DNA from: an uncultured Pelagibacteraceae bacterium
Lineage (GTDB): Bacteria; Pseudomonadota; Alphaproteobacteria; Pelagibacterales; Pelagibacteraceae
DNA length: 64,000 nt
Direction of reading: 5' to 3'
Assembly (NCBI GenBank): GCA_902573985.1
Contig: CACGLS010000001.1
Location: 124,001-188,000, forward strand
The position numbers and the translations under genes are program-made. The notes below the pieces were generated by a model. It searched no databases. It worked only from the letters and a program-made list of their open reading frames with translations, and had not been told where the DNA came from. Shown in pieces: positions 7,475-17,603 of the stretch (its first letter is position 1; each line of letters starts with the position of its first letter).

Positions 7475-10240
7475 ATGAGTTCAATAAAAAAAACAGATCA
7501 TTTTTATCTTATTGATGGATCTGGATACATTTTCAGAGCTTATTATGCTTTGCCGCCTCTATCTAGAAAAAGTGATGGGTTACCTACAGGAGCTGTAAGT
7601 GGTTTTTGCTCGATGCTTTTTAAACTTTTAGAGGATGCAAGATCCGATGACTCAAAAAATAAACCAACCCATTTTGCTGTTATATTCGACTCAGCTAGAA
7701 AAAATTTTAGAAACGAAATTTACAGTGAATATAAAGCGAACAGAGAAGAAGCACCTGACGATTTAGCGCCTCAATTTGAGTACATCAGAAAATCTGTTGA
7801 AGCTTTTAACTTACCGTCTATTGAACTTTTAAATTATGAAGCAGATGATCTTATAGCCACTTATGCAAAAAAAATTACTGAAGCTGGTGCAAAGGTTACC
7901 GTGATATCGTCAGATAAAGATTTAATGCAGTTAGTATCAAATAAAGTCAGACTATTTGATCCTATGAAAAGTAAAGTTATAGGTGAAAAAGATGTAATTG
8001 AAAAATTTGGAGTTAAACCAAGTCAAGTAATCGACGTGCAATCACTTGCTGGAGATAGTTCAGATAATGTGCCTGGAGTTCCTGGTATTGGAGTTAAAAC
8101 AGCAGCAGAACTTATAAATAAATATAAAACCTTAGAAAATTTATTAAAGAAGGCATCAGAAATACCTCAGAACAAAAGACGGGAAACATTATTGTCTAAT
8201 AAAGATAAAGCTATGATTAGTAAGCAATTAGTAACTTTAAAAAATGATGTTCCACTTAAAAATGATGCTGCTGACTTTATTATTAAAGATATTAATAAAG
8301 ATAAACTATACGATTTTTTAAGAGATATGGAATTTAATAGATTGTTGAGCCAGGCAATTAGTTTTTATGGAGAACCTGGTAATAAGGATTTTAATCAGAA
8401 AAATCCTGCAAAAAAAAACAATAAGATAAATACTAAGACTTACAAAACTATTTTTAAAGAGAAACAACTGGATGAATTAATAAAAAAATTAAATGAAAAA
8501 TCAGTTATAGCAGTGGATACTGAAACCTCATCCTTAAATCCCCAAGAAGCAGATCTTGTTGGTATATCGTTATGTTATGCGGCTAATGAAGCTTTCTATA
8601 TCCCGGTAGGTCATACAGAAAAAACGGAATTAAAAAAGGATATTGTTTTGAAGAAACTTAAACCACTTTTAGAAGATCCAAGCATAAAAAAAGTTGGCCA
8701 AAATATAAAATATGATTTTATAATATTTAAAAACCACGGCATCGAACTAAGCTCGGTGGAAGACACGATGTTACTTTCGTATACACTAGACGCGGGAAAT
8801 AATAGACATAATATGGATACGTTATCTGAATTACATCTTGGTCATAAAACCATATCTTATAAAGAGTTGGTAGGAACTGGAAAAAAGCAGTTAAATTTTT
8901 CAGAAGTAGATCTTAAATCAGCCACTGAATATGCTGCTGAGGATGCAGATATAACGTTAAGATTATATGAAGTTTTATCTGAGAGAGTATCCAAGGAAAA
9001 GTTAGAAAAAATTTATGAGGAATTTGAAAAACCAATGATAAAAATTCTCTCAAAACTAGAGTCGAGTGGTGTGAAAGTTGATGATGCTTATCTTAAAAAA
9101 CTTTCTAAAAAATTTGAGGAAAGATTAATAACTATTGAAAAAGAAATTTATAAAATATCGGGTAAAAAATTTAATATCGGATCGCCAAAACAATTAGGAG
9201 AAATTATTTATAATGACTTAAAGATAGCAAAATTGAAAAAAACTAAGAAAGGAAGTCTAGCTACGAACGCTAAAATTTTAGAGGACTTAGCATTAACTGG
9301 ACATAAATTTCCTAATTTAGTTTTAGAATGGCGTCAAGTTTCAAAACTAAAAAGTACTTATACAGATGCTTTGCAAGACCATATAAGTAAAAAAACAAAA
9401 AGAGTACATACTTCTTTTTTACTAGCCGCAACCAATACTGGTAGGCTAGCTTCGAGTGATCCTAATTTACAAAATATTCCTATAAAGACTTCAGACGGTA
9501 AAGAGATAAGAAAAGCTTTTATAGCAGATAAAAATAATTTATTAATTTCAGCAGATTACAATCAAATAGAAATGAGAATTCTTGCTGATATGGCTGATGT
9601 AAAAGAATTAAAGAAAGCTTTTAAAAATAAGCAAGATATACATTCTTTAACAGCGAGCCAAGTTTTTGATGTTCCTATTGCAAAAGTGACAGATGATTTT
9701 AGAAGAAAAGCTAAGGCAATTAATTTTGGAATTATTTATGGAATTACACAATATGGATTAGCAAAACAAATATCAGTTTCAAATGAAGAAGCTTTAAGTT
9801 TCATTAATTCATATTTTAAAAAATTTCCTGAAATTAAAGATTATATGAACACGACAATCAAAACTTGCAGAAAGCAAGGCTTTGTTACAAATATTTTTGG
9901 AAGAAGAATTCATTTAAGAGGAATTAATGATAAAAACTTTAGCGTACGCGCATTCCAAGAAAGAGCAGCAATTAATGCTCCAATACAAGGATCAGCTGCA
10001 GATATCATAAGACTAGCAATGATTAAAATTGATAGTATCCTTGAAGAAAAAAAGAAAGCAAAAATGCTTTTACAAATACATGATGAACTTATTTTTGAAT
10101 GTTTAAAAAAGGATGAAAGTGAAGTAAAAAAAATTGTTAAAGAAGTTATGACTTCAGTTTCAAGTTCAGACCACCACATGTTTTCAATACCTTTAGAAGT
10201 AAGTATAAACTCCGGAAACAATTGGGGTGAGGCCCATTAA
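7475..10240 (+). CDS. polA: DNA polymerase I
   Basis: Repair and Okazaki-fragment polymerase, 921 aa with all three domains. N-terminal 5' nuclease (YRAYYALPPL, ADDLIA, helix-hairpin-helix GVPGIGVKTA). Proofreading domain appears active: exo I VDTETSS, exo II NIKYDFI, exo III YAAEDAD. Polymerase motif A SADYNQIEMRIL, motif B RRKAKAINFGIIYG, motif C QIHDELIFE. Starts 42 nt after the divergent ABC ATPase start. The two-component genes follow 39 nt downstream on the same strand and may be co-transcribed. Confidence 0.97.
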   Translation: MSSIKKTDHFYLIDGSGYIFRAYYALPPLSRKSDGLPTGAVSGFCSMLFKLLEDARSDDSKNKPTHFAVIFDSARKNFRNEIYSEYKANREEAPDDLAPQFEYIRKSVEAFNLPSIELLNYEADDLIATYAKKITEAGAKVTVISSDKDLMQLVSNKVRLFDPMKSKVIGEKDVIEKFGVKPSQVIDVQSLAGDSSDNVPGVPGIGVKTAAELINKYKTLENLLKKASEIPQNKRRETLLSNKDKAMISKQLVTLKNDVPLKNDAADFIIKDINKDKLYDFLRDMEFNRLLSQAISFYGEPGNKDFNQKNPAKKNNKINTKTYKTIFKEKQLDELIKKLNEKSVIAVDTETSSLNPQEADLVGISLCYAANEAFYIPVGHTEKTELKKDIVLKKLKPLLEDPSIKKVGQNIKYDFIIFKNHGIELSSVEDTMLLSYTLDAGNNRHNMDTLSELHLGHKTISYKELVGTGKKQLNFSEVDLKSATEYAAEDADITLRLYEVLSERVSKEKLEKIYEEFEKPMIKILSKLESSGVKVDDAYLKKLSKKFEERLITIEKEIYKISGKKFNIGSPKQLGEIIYNDLKIAKLKKTKKGSLATNAKILEDLALTGHKFPNLVLEWRQVSKLKSTYTDALQDHISKKTKRVHTSFLLAATNTGRLASSDPNLQNIPIKTSDGKEIRKAFIADKNNLLISADYNQIEMRILADMADVKELKKAFKNKQDIHSLTASQVFDVPIAKVTDDFRRKAKAINFGIIYGITQYGLAKQISVSNEEALSFINSYFKKFPEIKDYMNTTIKTCRKQGFVTNIFGRRIHLRGINDKNFSVRAFQERAAINAPIQGSAADIIRLAMIKIDSILEEKKKAKMLLQIHDELIFECLKKDESEVKKIVKEVMTSVSSSDHHMFSIPLEVSINSGNNWGEAH

Positions 10241-10279
10241 GCGCCTAAATTTTGACAATATGATAAAGAGAATAAAATT

Positions 10280-10978
10280 ATGACTCAAACTATCGCTTTA
10301 GTAGATGATGATAGAAACATACTCACAAGCATAAGCATGGCTTTAGAGAGAGAAGGATTTAAAGTTCAGACTTATATTGATGGAGAATCAGCTTTAATTG
10401 GATTAACTAGATATCCACCTGACCTAGCAATTTTAGATATTAAAATGCCTAGAATGGACGGAGAAGAGTTGCTAAAAAAACTCAAAAAAAAAATGTCAAT
10501 TCCAATTATCTTTTTGACGTCAAAAGATGATGAAGTTGACGAGCTGCTTGGTCTAAAGTTAGGCGCTGATGATTTTGTCAAAAAATCTGGAGGTTTTTCG
10601 ACTAAAGTTTTAATCGAAAGAATAAGAGTTCAATTAAGAAAAAAAACTAACACTATCGATGACACTAAAAATATAATTAGTCACGGTAAATTAAAATTAG
10701 ACCCTGCTCAGTTAGAGTGCGAATGGAATGGTAGAGCTTTGCCAGATAAGCTAACTACTACAGAATTTCTAATTGTTAAAGAATTAGCTAAAAGACCAGG
10801 AGTTATAAAAGAAAGAGCACATTTAATGGATATAGCATATAAGGAAAATACAGAAATTGAAGATAGAACTATTGATAGCCATGTAAAGAGAATAAGAAAA
10901 AAGTTTAAAAAAGTAGATGAGAAGTTTTCAGCAATTGAAACTAGATATGGAAGCGGGTATAGATGGAATGTTAGCTAA
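10280..10978 (+). CDS. chvI: ChvI-like response regulator (OmpR family)
   Basis: Receiver plus winged-helix regulator, 232 aa. Receiver acidic residues in IALVDDDRN, phospho-Asp in LAILDIKMPRMDG, Thr in IIFLTSKD. The C-terminal winged helix has LTTTEFLIVKELAKRPG and RTIDSHVKRIRKKF. ChvI-type regulators control envelope and acid-stress genes in alphaproteobacteria. Odd: at the end of the receiver, where regulators have Lys-Pro (KPF), this protein has KKSGGF, so the cis-proline is replaced and about two residues are inserted. Stop and chvG start overlap (TAATG). Confidence 0.88.
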   Translation: MTQTIALVDDDRNILTSISMALEREGFKVQTYIDGESALIGLTRYPPDLAILDIKMPRMDGEELLKKLKKKMSIPIIFLTSKDDEVDELLGLKLGADDFVKKSGGFSTKVLIERIRVQLRKKTNTIDDTKNIISHGKLKLDPAQLECEWNGRALPDKLTTTEFLIVKELAKRPGVIKERAHLMDIAYKENTEIEDRTIDSHVKRIRKKFKKVDEKFSAIETRYGSGYRWNVS

Positions 10979-12498
10979 TGAAACAAAAAAAATCAGCTTC
11001 TATTCTAAAGAAGTTTTTAATTATTAACCTTACGGTCTTTTCTGTTTTAGGACTTTTTACAATTATATATCTTGAAGCAATCCAGCCTAATCTAGTAAAA
11101 GATAGATCAAATAATCATAAAATAGTAATTAATAATACTAAAGATAATCTTGAAAGACTAAATATAGAATACACTAAAGAGGGAATTAGAGATTTCTTGC
11201 TCTCTACAAGATTTTTATTTCAAAGTCTAGACCGTGTCCAATTTTATGATTTATCAGGAAATCTAATTGGAGACACTAACATTTTAGATTTAGATCAAAG
11301 TGTTTTTAAAGGATCAGATATAATTATCGAGGAAGCTTTAGGTGGTGAAACACTTAAGCCAAACATCGAAGAGAGACTTGAAGAAGAGGAAATAGACGAA
11401 ATAAAAGATATTATTACAAATAAATATAATGATGAAATAATGACTGTGACTAACGATAAAAAAAACAATTTTTTTGTAAGCACGCTAAGTAAAATTAAAT
11501 TTCAAAACGATGAAATCGGTTATATTGTAGTTTCAGAACAAGCGAATGACATCACCACAGCTGTGAAAGAGAGAAAAGCATTTATAATAAGAACTATGAT
11601 TGCTGTTGCGATTGTGATTTTAATTTTTTCTCTATTTTTAAATAAATATATTCTTAAGCCTATTGGACTTTTAGTTAAATTTAGTGACGGAATTAAAAAA
11701 AAATCTAATCAGACAATTGATATAAACAAAGTTTTTATCAGAAATGATGAAATTGGAAAACTAACACAGTCAATTGATGAAATGACTAAAGAATTACAAC
11801 AACGAACTAATAGAGCAGAAACATTTTCAAATGATTTAGCTCATGAAATAAGAAATCCACTTGCATCTTTAAAAAGTGCGTCAGAACTTTTAGACAAAAC
11901 TACTGAAAAAAATGAGGGAGAAAAACTTCTTAAAATCATAAATCATGATGTAGAAAGAATAGAAAGATTAATAACGGATTACACTCAAATGTTAAAAGAC
12001 GAAGCATCTTTATCTCGAGAAAAAATGAGTAAAATTAATTTAGTTGAGATTGTTAATAGTGTAGTGGAAGACTTCAACCAGGATCTTATTAATCAAAATA
12101 AAAAAGTTGAGATAAGCGTTATAAATAATATTAAAAGTAAAAATGGTCACTTTATATTCGGTATAAGCAACAGATTAGAGCAAGTAGTCGCAAATTTATT
12201 AGATAATTCTATTTCGTTTAGCAAAGATAACCAAAAAATTGAGATTGGTCTTGAAGAAACTTCTAGCAATTTGTTAATTTTAGTAAAAGACGAGGGCCCA
12301 GGTTTTGCTGAAACATCGCCTCAGAAAATTTTTAAGCGTTTTTATAGCAATAGACCTAAAAGTTTTGGAAAACACTCCGGCTTAGGTTTGAATATTGTAA
12401 AAAATATTGTTCAATTACATAAAGGGACAGTAGCAGCCTCAAATAGGCTTAATGCTAAAGGAGCACAGGTCGAGGTTTTGCTTCCTAAATTGTCCTAA
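10978..12498 (+). CDS. chvG: ChvG-like sensor histidine kinase
   Basis: Inner-membrane kinase partner of ChvI, 506 aa. One N-terminal helix (about residues 12-32), a periplasmic sensor domain of about 165 residues, a second helix (about 202-222), then HAMP, the H-box FSNDLAHEIRNPLASLKSA, N-box NLLDNSISFS, G1 DEGPGF, F-box FKRFYS and G2 GLGLNIVKN. The sensor domain has the acidic stretch around residues 120-140 (EERLEEEEIDE) which is not typical and may bind cations. One-base overlap with chvI indicates a coupled operon. Confidence 0.9.
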   Translation: MKQKKSASILKKFLIINLTVFSVLGLFTIIYLEAIQPNLVKDRSNNHKIVINNTKDNLERLNIEYTKEGIRDFLLSTRFLFQSLDRVQFYDLSGNLIGDTNILDLDQSVFKGSDIIIEEALGGETLKPNIEERLEEEEIDEIKDIITNKYNDEIMTVTNDKKNNFFVSTLSKIKFQNDEIGYIVVSEQANDITTAVKERKAFIIRTMIAVAIVILIFSLFLNKYILKPIGLLVKFSDGIKKKSNQTIDINKVFIRNDEIGKLTQSIDEMTKELQQRTNRAETFSNDLAHEIRNPLASLKSASELLDKTTEKNEGEKLLKIINHDVERIERLITDYTQMLKDEASLSREKMSKINLVEIVNSVVEDFNQDLINQNKKVEISVINNIKSKNGHFIFGISNRLEQVVANLLDNSISFSKDNQKIEIGLEETSSNLLILVKDEGPGFAETSPQKIFKRFYSNRPKSFGKHSGLGLNIVKNIVQLHKGTVAASNRLNAKGAQVEVLLPKLS

Positions 12499-12546
12499 CA
12501 TTATTTCTTGCTAAGATTTATTTATGTTGATAATAACATCTTCAAT

Positions 12547-13836
12547 ATGATCCAAGATTATAAAGTAAAAGATATTAACGAAGCAGATTTTGGAAGAAAA
12601 GAAATTTCTTTAGCAGAAACAGAAATGCCAGGACTTATGGCTCTCCGAAAGGAGTACAAAGGTAAAAAACCCTTAAAGGGAGCAAAAATTTTAGGCTGTC
12701 TTCATATGACTATACAAACAGCGGTGTTAATTGAAACTTTAGTGGAATTGGGAGCAGAGGTTAGATGGTCTTCTTGTAACATTTTTTCAACACAAGATCA
12801 TGCAGCTGCGGCAATAGCTAAAGCGGGCATTCCTGTATTTGCATGGAAAGGTGAGACAGAAGAAGAATACTGGTGGTGCGTTAAACAAACTATTGAAGGA
12901 AAAAAAGACTGGAAACCAAATATGATTTTAGACGACGGTGGCGACCTTACAGCTTTAATGCACAAAGAATATAAAAATTTATTAAAAGATGTTAAAGGCG
13001 TTTCAGAAGAAACTACAACAGGTGTTTTAGCACTTAAAAAAATGGAGTCTACTAAAGAGCTTCTAATACCTGCTATAAATGTAAACGACTCAGTGACAAA
13101 ATCTAAATTCGACAACCTTTATGGCTGTAGAGAAAGTTTAGTAGACGGAATTAAAAGAGCAACTGATATAATGATGTCAGGTAAAGTAGCTATTGTTGCT
13201 GGATTTGGTGACGTTGGCAAAGGAAGTGCTGCTTCTTTACGTCAAGCAGGTGCAAGAGTTATGGTAACCGAGACAGACCCAATATGTGCGTTACAAGCTG
13301 CTATGGAAGGTTACGAAGTTGTTGTAATGGATGAAGCTATCAAAGATGCTGATATTGTTGTTACTGCTACAGGAAATAAAGACATAGTTACAGCTGATCA
13401 TATGAGAGATATGAAAGATAGAGCAATACTTTGCAACATAGGTCACTTTGATAATGAAATTCAAGTTGAGGCATTAAAAAATTACAAATGGGATGAAATA
13501 AAACCGCAAGTGCACGAAATAGAATTACCTAGTAAAAAAAGGATCATTCTTTTAGCTGAAGGAAGACTGGTAAACTTGGGATGTGCTACAGGGCACCCCA
13601 GTTTTGTTATGAGCGCTTCATTTACAAATCAAGTAATTGCTCAAATTGAACTATGGAACAACTCAGATAAGTATGAAAAGAAAGTTTATGTACTTCCAAA
13701 ACATCTCGACGAAAAAGTTGCCATGCTTCATTTAGAAAAAGTAGGTGCAAAATTAACTAAAATGTCAAAAGAGCAAGCAGATTATATTAGCGTTAAACCA
13801 TCAGGACCATTTAAACCAGATACTTACCGCTACTAA
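12547..13836 (+). CDS. ahcY: S-adenosylhomocysteine hydrolase
   Basis: Splits S-adenosylhomocysteine to adenosine and homocysteine, removing the inhibitor made by methyltransferases. 429 aa. Landmarks: [36 protein letters not shown] with the catalytic Lys/Asp, NAD loop [20 protein letters not shown], and the C-terminal KPDTYRY that completes the neighbour's NAD site. Start is the ATG 13 codons inside the longest frame; no clear Shine-Dalgarno. The 48-nt leader is too short for the known SAH or SAM riboswitches and shows none. A perfect small hairpin covers its stop. Confidence 0.96.
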   Translation: MIQDYKVKDINEADFGRKEISLAETEMPGLMALRKEYKGKKPLKGAKILGCLHMTIQTAVLIETLVELGAEVRWSSCNIFSTQDHAAAAIAKAGIPVFAWKGETEEEYWWCVKQTIEGKKDWKPNMILDDGGDLTALMHKEYKNLLKDVKGVSEETTTGVLALKKMESTKELLIPAINVNDSVTKSKFDNLYGCRESLVDGIKRATDIMMSGKVAIVAGFGDVGKGSAASLRQAGARVMVTETDPICALQAAMEGYEVVVMDEAIKDADIVVTATGNKDIVTADHMRDMKDRAILCNIGHFDNEIQVEALKNYKWDEIKPQVHEIELPSKKRIILLAEGRLVNLGCATGHPSFVMSASFTNQVIAQIELWNNSDKYEKKVYVLPKHLDEKVAMLHLEKVGAKLTKMSKEQADYISVKPSGPFKPDTYRY

Positions 13837-13844
13837 ACAGTAGC
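13829..13844 (+). repeat. Perfect 6-bp hairpin spanning the ahcY stop and tsaE leader
   Basis: GCTACT and AGTAGC flank a 4-nt AAAC loop; the ahcY TAA is inside the hairpin and the tsaE ATG is 3 nt after it. No T tract follows and tsaE has no evident ribosome binding site, so a role in coupling or mRNA processing is more likely than termination. Confidence 0.4.
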
Positions 13845-13846
13845 AA

Positions 13847-14296
13847 ATGATTGTAAAATCTTTAGAACATCTCAATTCCTTATCTCAAAAAGTTGCAGAA
13901 AAGTTATCTAAGAATGATTGTATTTTTTTAATTGGTGAAATCGGGGTAGGAAAAACTACCTTTGCAAGATATTTGGTAAATCATCTGCAAGAAAAAAATG
14001 GAGAAAAGATTACCGAAGTACTTAGCCCTACTTTTAACCTTCTTTATGAATATGACTTAAACGGAATTAAGATTATGCATTATGATCTCTACAGAATAAG
14101 AGATGAAAAAGAATTAAAGCAACTAGGTATTTTTTTAGATAATCAAGACACTATTAAGATTATCGAATGGCCTCAACTCATAAATATTCCACTATCTGAT
14201 AAGTTAGAAATACATTTAGATTATGTTAAAAATGAAAAAGAGAGAGAGATAAAATTTATAGGATCAGATAAATGGAAAACTTTAAATGAATTATAA
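13847..14296 (+). CDS. tsaE: tRNA threonylcarbamoyladenosine ATPase TsaE
   Basis: ATPase of the TsaBDE complex that makes t6A37 on ANN-decoding tRNAs. 149 aa with Walker A GEIGVGKTTFAR (about residues 31-42), SPTFNLLYEY and HYDLYR in switch positions, and IIEWPQ, all TsaE hallmarks. Overlaps the next gene (amgK) by 11 nt. The tsaE-amgK-murU order is standard in alphaproteobacteria, which supports all three calls. Confidence 0.94.
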   Translation: MIVKSLEHLNSLSQKVAEKLSKNDCIFLIGEIGVGKTTFARYLVNHLQEKNGEKITEVLSPTFNLLYEYDLNGIKIMHYDLYRIRDEKELKQLGIFLDNQDTIKIIEWPQLINIPLSDKLEIHLDYVKNEKEREIKFIGSDKWKTLNEL

Positions 14297-15248
14297 ACTT
14301 AAAAAAATTTCAGGAGACGCATCATTTAGAGAATTTTACAGATTGCAAAAAGGAAAGAATACATCAATTATAATTCAAGCTAAAAAAGAAAAATTTAAAA
14401 ATTTGATAACCTATATTGCCGTCAACAAAATTTTAGAAAAATATAAAATATGTGCTCCAAAGTTGATAACTAATCATTATGAGCACAATATTATTGAGAT
14501 TACTGATTTGGGACAAAAGTCTTTTTACGACTCAATTATAAAAAAAAAAAATAAATTTACTGATTACAAAGATCTTATTAAGATTATTATAAAACTACAA
14601 AATATAAAGTTACAACGAAATTATCATTTAGGGAAATTCAAAATTAATTTTCAAAATTATTCAATTAAAAATCTTCATAAAGAATCCGATCTTTTTTTTG
14701 ATTGGTATTTAAAGTATTGCTTCAAAAGCCCAAATCTGAAAAAGATTAAAAATATTCTTAAAAAAGAATTGACAAAAATATATAAAAAACTTTATTTTCA
14801 AAATAATACTTTTGTACATAGAGATTTTCATGCATCAAATATAATGGTCAATAAAAATAAACTTGGTTTGATCGATAGTCAGGATGCGATAATTGGAAAT
14901 CCATTATATGATGTTGCTTCATTAATTGATGATGTAAGAATAAAACTACCCTCAAATTTACAAGAAAGATTATTAAATTTTTATTATTACAAATCAAAAT
15001 TAAAAAAAGAGGAATATAAAAATATAAAAAATGATTTTGAAATATTGTCAGTTCAAAGAAATTTAAAAATTCTTGGAATATTTGTAAGGCTTTTTAAAAG
15101 AGATGGTAAATCTAATTATCTAAAATATTTACCCTATACTTGGAGTTTAATTGAGAGACGTCTCAAAAATCCTGTTTTCAAGAACCTGAACTTATTATTT
15201 AAAAAACATCTAAAAATAAAAAGATTGAAAAAAATAAATAATTTATGA
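14286..15248 (+). CDS. amgK: Anomeric N-acetylmuramate/N-acetylglucosamine kinase AmgK
   Basis: Phosphotransferase of the aminoglycoside-kinase fold which phosphorylates C1 of MurNAc in the cell-wall recycling bypass that avoids de novo UDP-MurNAc synthesis. 320 aa. Visible: N-terminal SGDASFREFYR typical of AmgK, catalytic loop VHRDFHASNIM and metal-binding Asp in LIDSQDA, then GNPLYDVASLID. Placed between tsaE (11-nt overlap) and murU (4-nt overlap), as in other alphaproteobacteria. Confidence 0.9.
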   Translation: MNYKLKKISGDASFREFYRLQKGKNTSIIIQAKKEKFKNLITYIAVNKILEKYKICAPKLITNHYEHNIIEITDLGQKSFYDSIIKKKNKFTDYKDLIKIIIKLQNIKLQRNYHLGKFKINFQNYSIKNLHKESDLFFDWYLKYCFKSPNLKKIKNILKKELTKIYKKLYFQNNTFVHRDFHASNIMVNKNKLGLIDSQDAIIGNPLYDVASLIDDVRIKLPSNLQERLLNFYYYKSKLKKEEYKNIKNDFEILSVQRNLKILGIFVRLFKRDGKSNYLKYLPYTWSLIERRLKNPVFKNLNLLFKKHLKIKRLKKINNL

Positions 15249-15943
15249 AAATAAAACACGGGATGATATTAACTGCTGGCTTAGGAAAAAGAATGCAACC
15301 TCTTACTAATAAGAAGCCAAAACCATTATTAGAGATAGGAGGCAGCACTCTCCTTGAGAGAGCAATTAATCTATTAATTAATCATGGTGTAGAAGAGATT
15401 ACTGTTAACGTCCATCATCTTGCCAATCAAATTGAAAAATTTATCTCAGATTTTACATCAGAGGTTAAATTTAAAATATCAAATGAAAAAGATTTATTAT
15501 TAGATACTGGTGGTGGAGTGAAAAAGGGAACAAAAGAATTTAGAGATAATCCCTTTTTTGTAATCAATCCAGATACCCTTTGGAGTAATAAATATTCTAA
15601 AGAAGTACAATCTTTAGAAAAAGAGTATTTTACAAATAAAAGACCTTGTTTATTACTCGTTAGAAAAGAATTATCTTTGGATAATTCTTTCAAGGGTGAC
15701 TTTAATTTAAACAATAATTTAATTTCTAAAGATGATCAGAACCAATATATTTTTACTGGTCTTCAAATAATGAAAAATGATCATTTAGCATTTTTTAATA
15801 AAAATATTTTTTCTATGAATGAAGTTTGGACAAAATTAATAAATGAAAACAATCTTGGTGGATTGGAAAGTAATCAAAAATTTTATCATCTAAACACTAT
15901 AGAAATGTTTGAAAAAATATCTTCTGTAAGTTCTATTGATTAA
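15245..15943 (+). CDS. murU: N-acetylmuramate-1-phosphate uridylyltransferase MurU
   Basis: Nucleotidyltransferase that turns MurNAc-1-P into UDP-MurNAc, the second step of the recycling bypass. 232 aa. N-terminal signature MILTAGLGKRMQPLTNKKPK, sugar-loop LLDTGGGVKKG and NPDTLW metal site. The ATG overlaps the amgK stop. The 3' end overlaps the convergent gpmA by 11 nt. Reference family members are of similar size, so the gene looks complete. Confidence 0.9.
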   Translation: MKIKHGMILTAGLGKRMQPLTNKKPKPLLEIGGSTLLERAINLLINHGVEEITVNVHHLANQIEKFISDFTSEVKFKISNEKDLLLDTGGGVKKGTKEFRDNPFFVINPDTLWSNKYSKEVQSLEKEYFTNKRPCLLLVRKELSLDNSFKGDFNLNNNLISKDDQNQYIFTGLQIMKNDHLAFFNKNIFSMNEVWTKLINENNLGGLESNQKFYHLNTIEMFEKISSVSSID

Positions 15944-16652
15944 AAATAATATTTTTTGCCCTAGAATCATCTAGATAATAATATTTTTGAATTTTTAATT
16001 GATTATCAAATTCTATTATTAGTGGATTTCCTGTTGGAATTTCTAGTTCGTTAATCTTCGTATCTGAAATCTTAAAAAGATATTTACACAATGCTCTTAA
16101 TGAATTCCCATGAGCCGATATCAAAATATTTTTTCCATTTTTCAAATTCTTATTTATTTCAATATCATAATAAGGGATTACTCTTTCGTAAGTACTCTTT
16201 AAAGACTCAGTGAAAGGAATTTTATTTTGAGGAATTCCACCGTTTAAAGGACTAAAATTTTCAAGGTAATTACTATCTTCAGCCATGAGAGGTGGTGCAA
16301 CGTCCCAAGATCTTCTATATTTTTTAAATTGTTCTTCACCTATTTTTTTCTTTGTTTCCTCTTTGTTTAAACCAGTTAATGACCCATAATGTCTCTCATT
16401 TAATTCCCAGGCAGTATTAAACTTCATAGGTAAATTTAGAATTTTTAAGATAATAGTGAGTGTTTCAATTGCTCTTTTAAGATAAGAGGTATAACTAATA
16501 TCAATTTTAATATTCAATTTTCTAATTAACTCACCTGACTTTTTAGCTTCCTCTTTACCTTTCTCTGAAAGATCAACATCTACCCAGCCCGTAAATCTAT
16601 TTTCGGCATTCCAGGTACTCTGGCCATGTCTTGTTAAGATTAGTTTACTCAT
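15933..16652 (-). CDS. gpmA: 2,3-bisphosphoglycerate-dependent phosphoglycerate mutase
   Basis: Interconverts 3- and 2-phosphoglycerate in central carbon metabolism. 239 aa. Phospho-His in LTRHGQSTWN (His about residue 8), NRFTGWVDVDLSEKG, ELNERHYGSLTGLNK, and second His in SAHGNSLRAL are all canonical. Convergent with murU, 3' ends overlapping. Divergent 40-bp spacer to the VanZ-like gene. Confidence 0.96.
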   Translation of the reverse strand: MSKLILTRHGQSTWNAENRFTGWVDVDLSEKGKEEAKKSGELIRKLNIKIDISYTSYLKRAIETLTIILKILNLPMKFNTAWELNERHYGSLTGLNKEETKKKIGEEQFKKYRRSWDVAPPLMAEDSNYLENFSPLNGGIPQNKIPFTESLKSTYERVIPYYDIEINKNLKNGKNILISAHGNSLRALCKYLFKISDTKINELEIPTGNPLIIEFDNQLKIQKYYYLDDSRAKNIIFNQ

Positions 16653-16692
16653 ATAAGTTAATTAAGTTATTATGTACTATATAAAAATCTAA

Positions 16693-17085
16693 ATGAAAAA
16701 TATTTTCTTCTCTACTACAAAATATTTATTCTTTTTTTCATTTATAATTCTATTAATTCTTTATTTGTTCCCAGGAAGTTTAATTGGTTATTTTTTATAC
16801 GGTAATTTGGGAAAACAGCCTGATTTTATTTCAAATCCAATAGGCACCTCTATTAATCATTTAGTATTCTTTTTTTATTTAAGTATTCTAGGTTTTATAT
16901 TTCGAAGCAATCAAAGAAAATTTATTAATAGATTTTCTTTTTTATTTTTAATTTCAATAATTTTAGAATTATTGCATTATTTCATTCCTAATAGAGCATT
17001 TGAACTCAATGATTTATACGCAAATAGCTCGGGAGTATTATTGGCTTATTTAATATTTAAATTTTTTAGTAAAACTAGGAACTAA
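16693..17085 (+). CDS. VanZ-like family membrane protein
   Basis: 130-aa protein with four hydrophobic helices (about residues 7-33, 53-68, 79-97, 111-125). The last two carry the VanZ-family pattern: Glu in ILELLHYFIPNR followed by LNDLYANSSGVLLAY. Function of chromosomal VanZ-like proteins is poorly defined; some affect envelope permeability. Stop is directly followed by the ATG of the secreted nuclease, so the two are co-transcribed. Confidence 0.75.
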   Translation: MKNIFFSTTKYLFFFSFIILLILYLFPGSLIGYFLYGNLGKQPDFISNPIGTSINHLVFFFYLSILGFIFRSNQRKFINRFSFLFLISIILELLHYFIPNRAFELNDLYANSSGVLLAYLIFKFFSKTRN

Positions 17086-17583
17086 ATGCCTTTGTATATT
17101 TTAATTTTATTTTTGACTTTTTTCTCTAATACGTTAGCAGAAGAAATATCTGGTGTTCCAAAAATCGTAGATGGAGATACTGTTCATATAAATGATAAAA
17201 AATTTAGACTAGAAGGTATAGATGCACCAGAAATGAGACAACAATGTAAAAAAGAGTCTTTAAAAATTTCATCTATAATTGGTTTCACATTTTACAAAGA
17301 TTATAGCTGTGGAAAAGTTTCCAAAGAAAAATTAATAAGCAAAATTCATGGATCAAAAATAAAATGTATATTTACAACTAAAGACAAGTACAAAAGATAT
17401 ATTGCTACATGTTACAAGGAAAAAATAAACCTAAATCAGTGGATGGTAAGAAATGGATACGCAATAGCATATAGAAGATACTCAAAAAAATATGTTCCAG
17501 ATGAGGATTTTGCTAAAGAAAACAAATTAGGATTATGGCAAGGTAAGTTTATGAGTCCAGAAAAATGGAGAAAGCTTAACTAA
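17086..17583 (+). CDS. Secreted thermonuclease-like (SNase) protein
   Basis: 165 aa. A signal peptide (hydrophobic residues 3-17, likely cleavage after NTLA) precedes a staphylococcal-nuclease OB-fold domain: VDGDTVHIN metal-binding Asp, RLEGIDAPEMRQQC with catalytic Arg, later DKYKRYIATCY and WMVRNGYAIAYRRYSKKY. Probably degrades or binds nucleic acid in the periplasm. Starts right at the VanZ-like stop. Four Cys suggest disulfides. Confidence 0.85.
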   Translation: MPLYILILFLTFFSNTLAEEISGVPKIVDGDTVHINDKKFRLEGIDAPEMRQQCKKESLKISSIIGFTFYKDYSCGKVSKEKLISKIHGSKIKCIFTTKDKYKRYIATCYKEKINLNQWMVRNGYAIAYRRYSKKYVPDEDFAKENKLGLWQGKFMSPEKWRKLN

Positions 17584-17603
17584 TTTTTAGTATAAATCAC
17601 TAA

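Noticed and set aside
12499-12546. Possible SAH or SAM riboswitch before ahcY
   Set aside because: Only 48 nt are available, and no pseudoknot or known consensus is visible.
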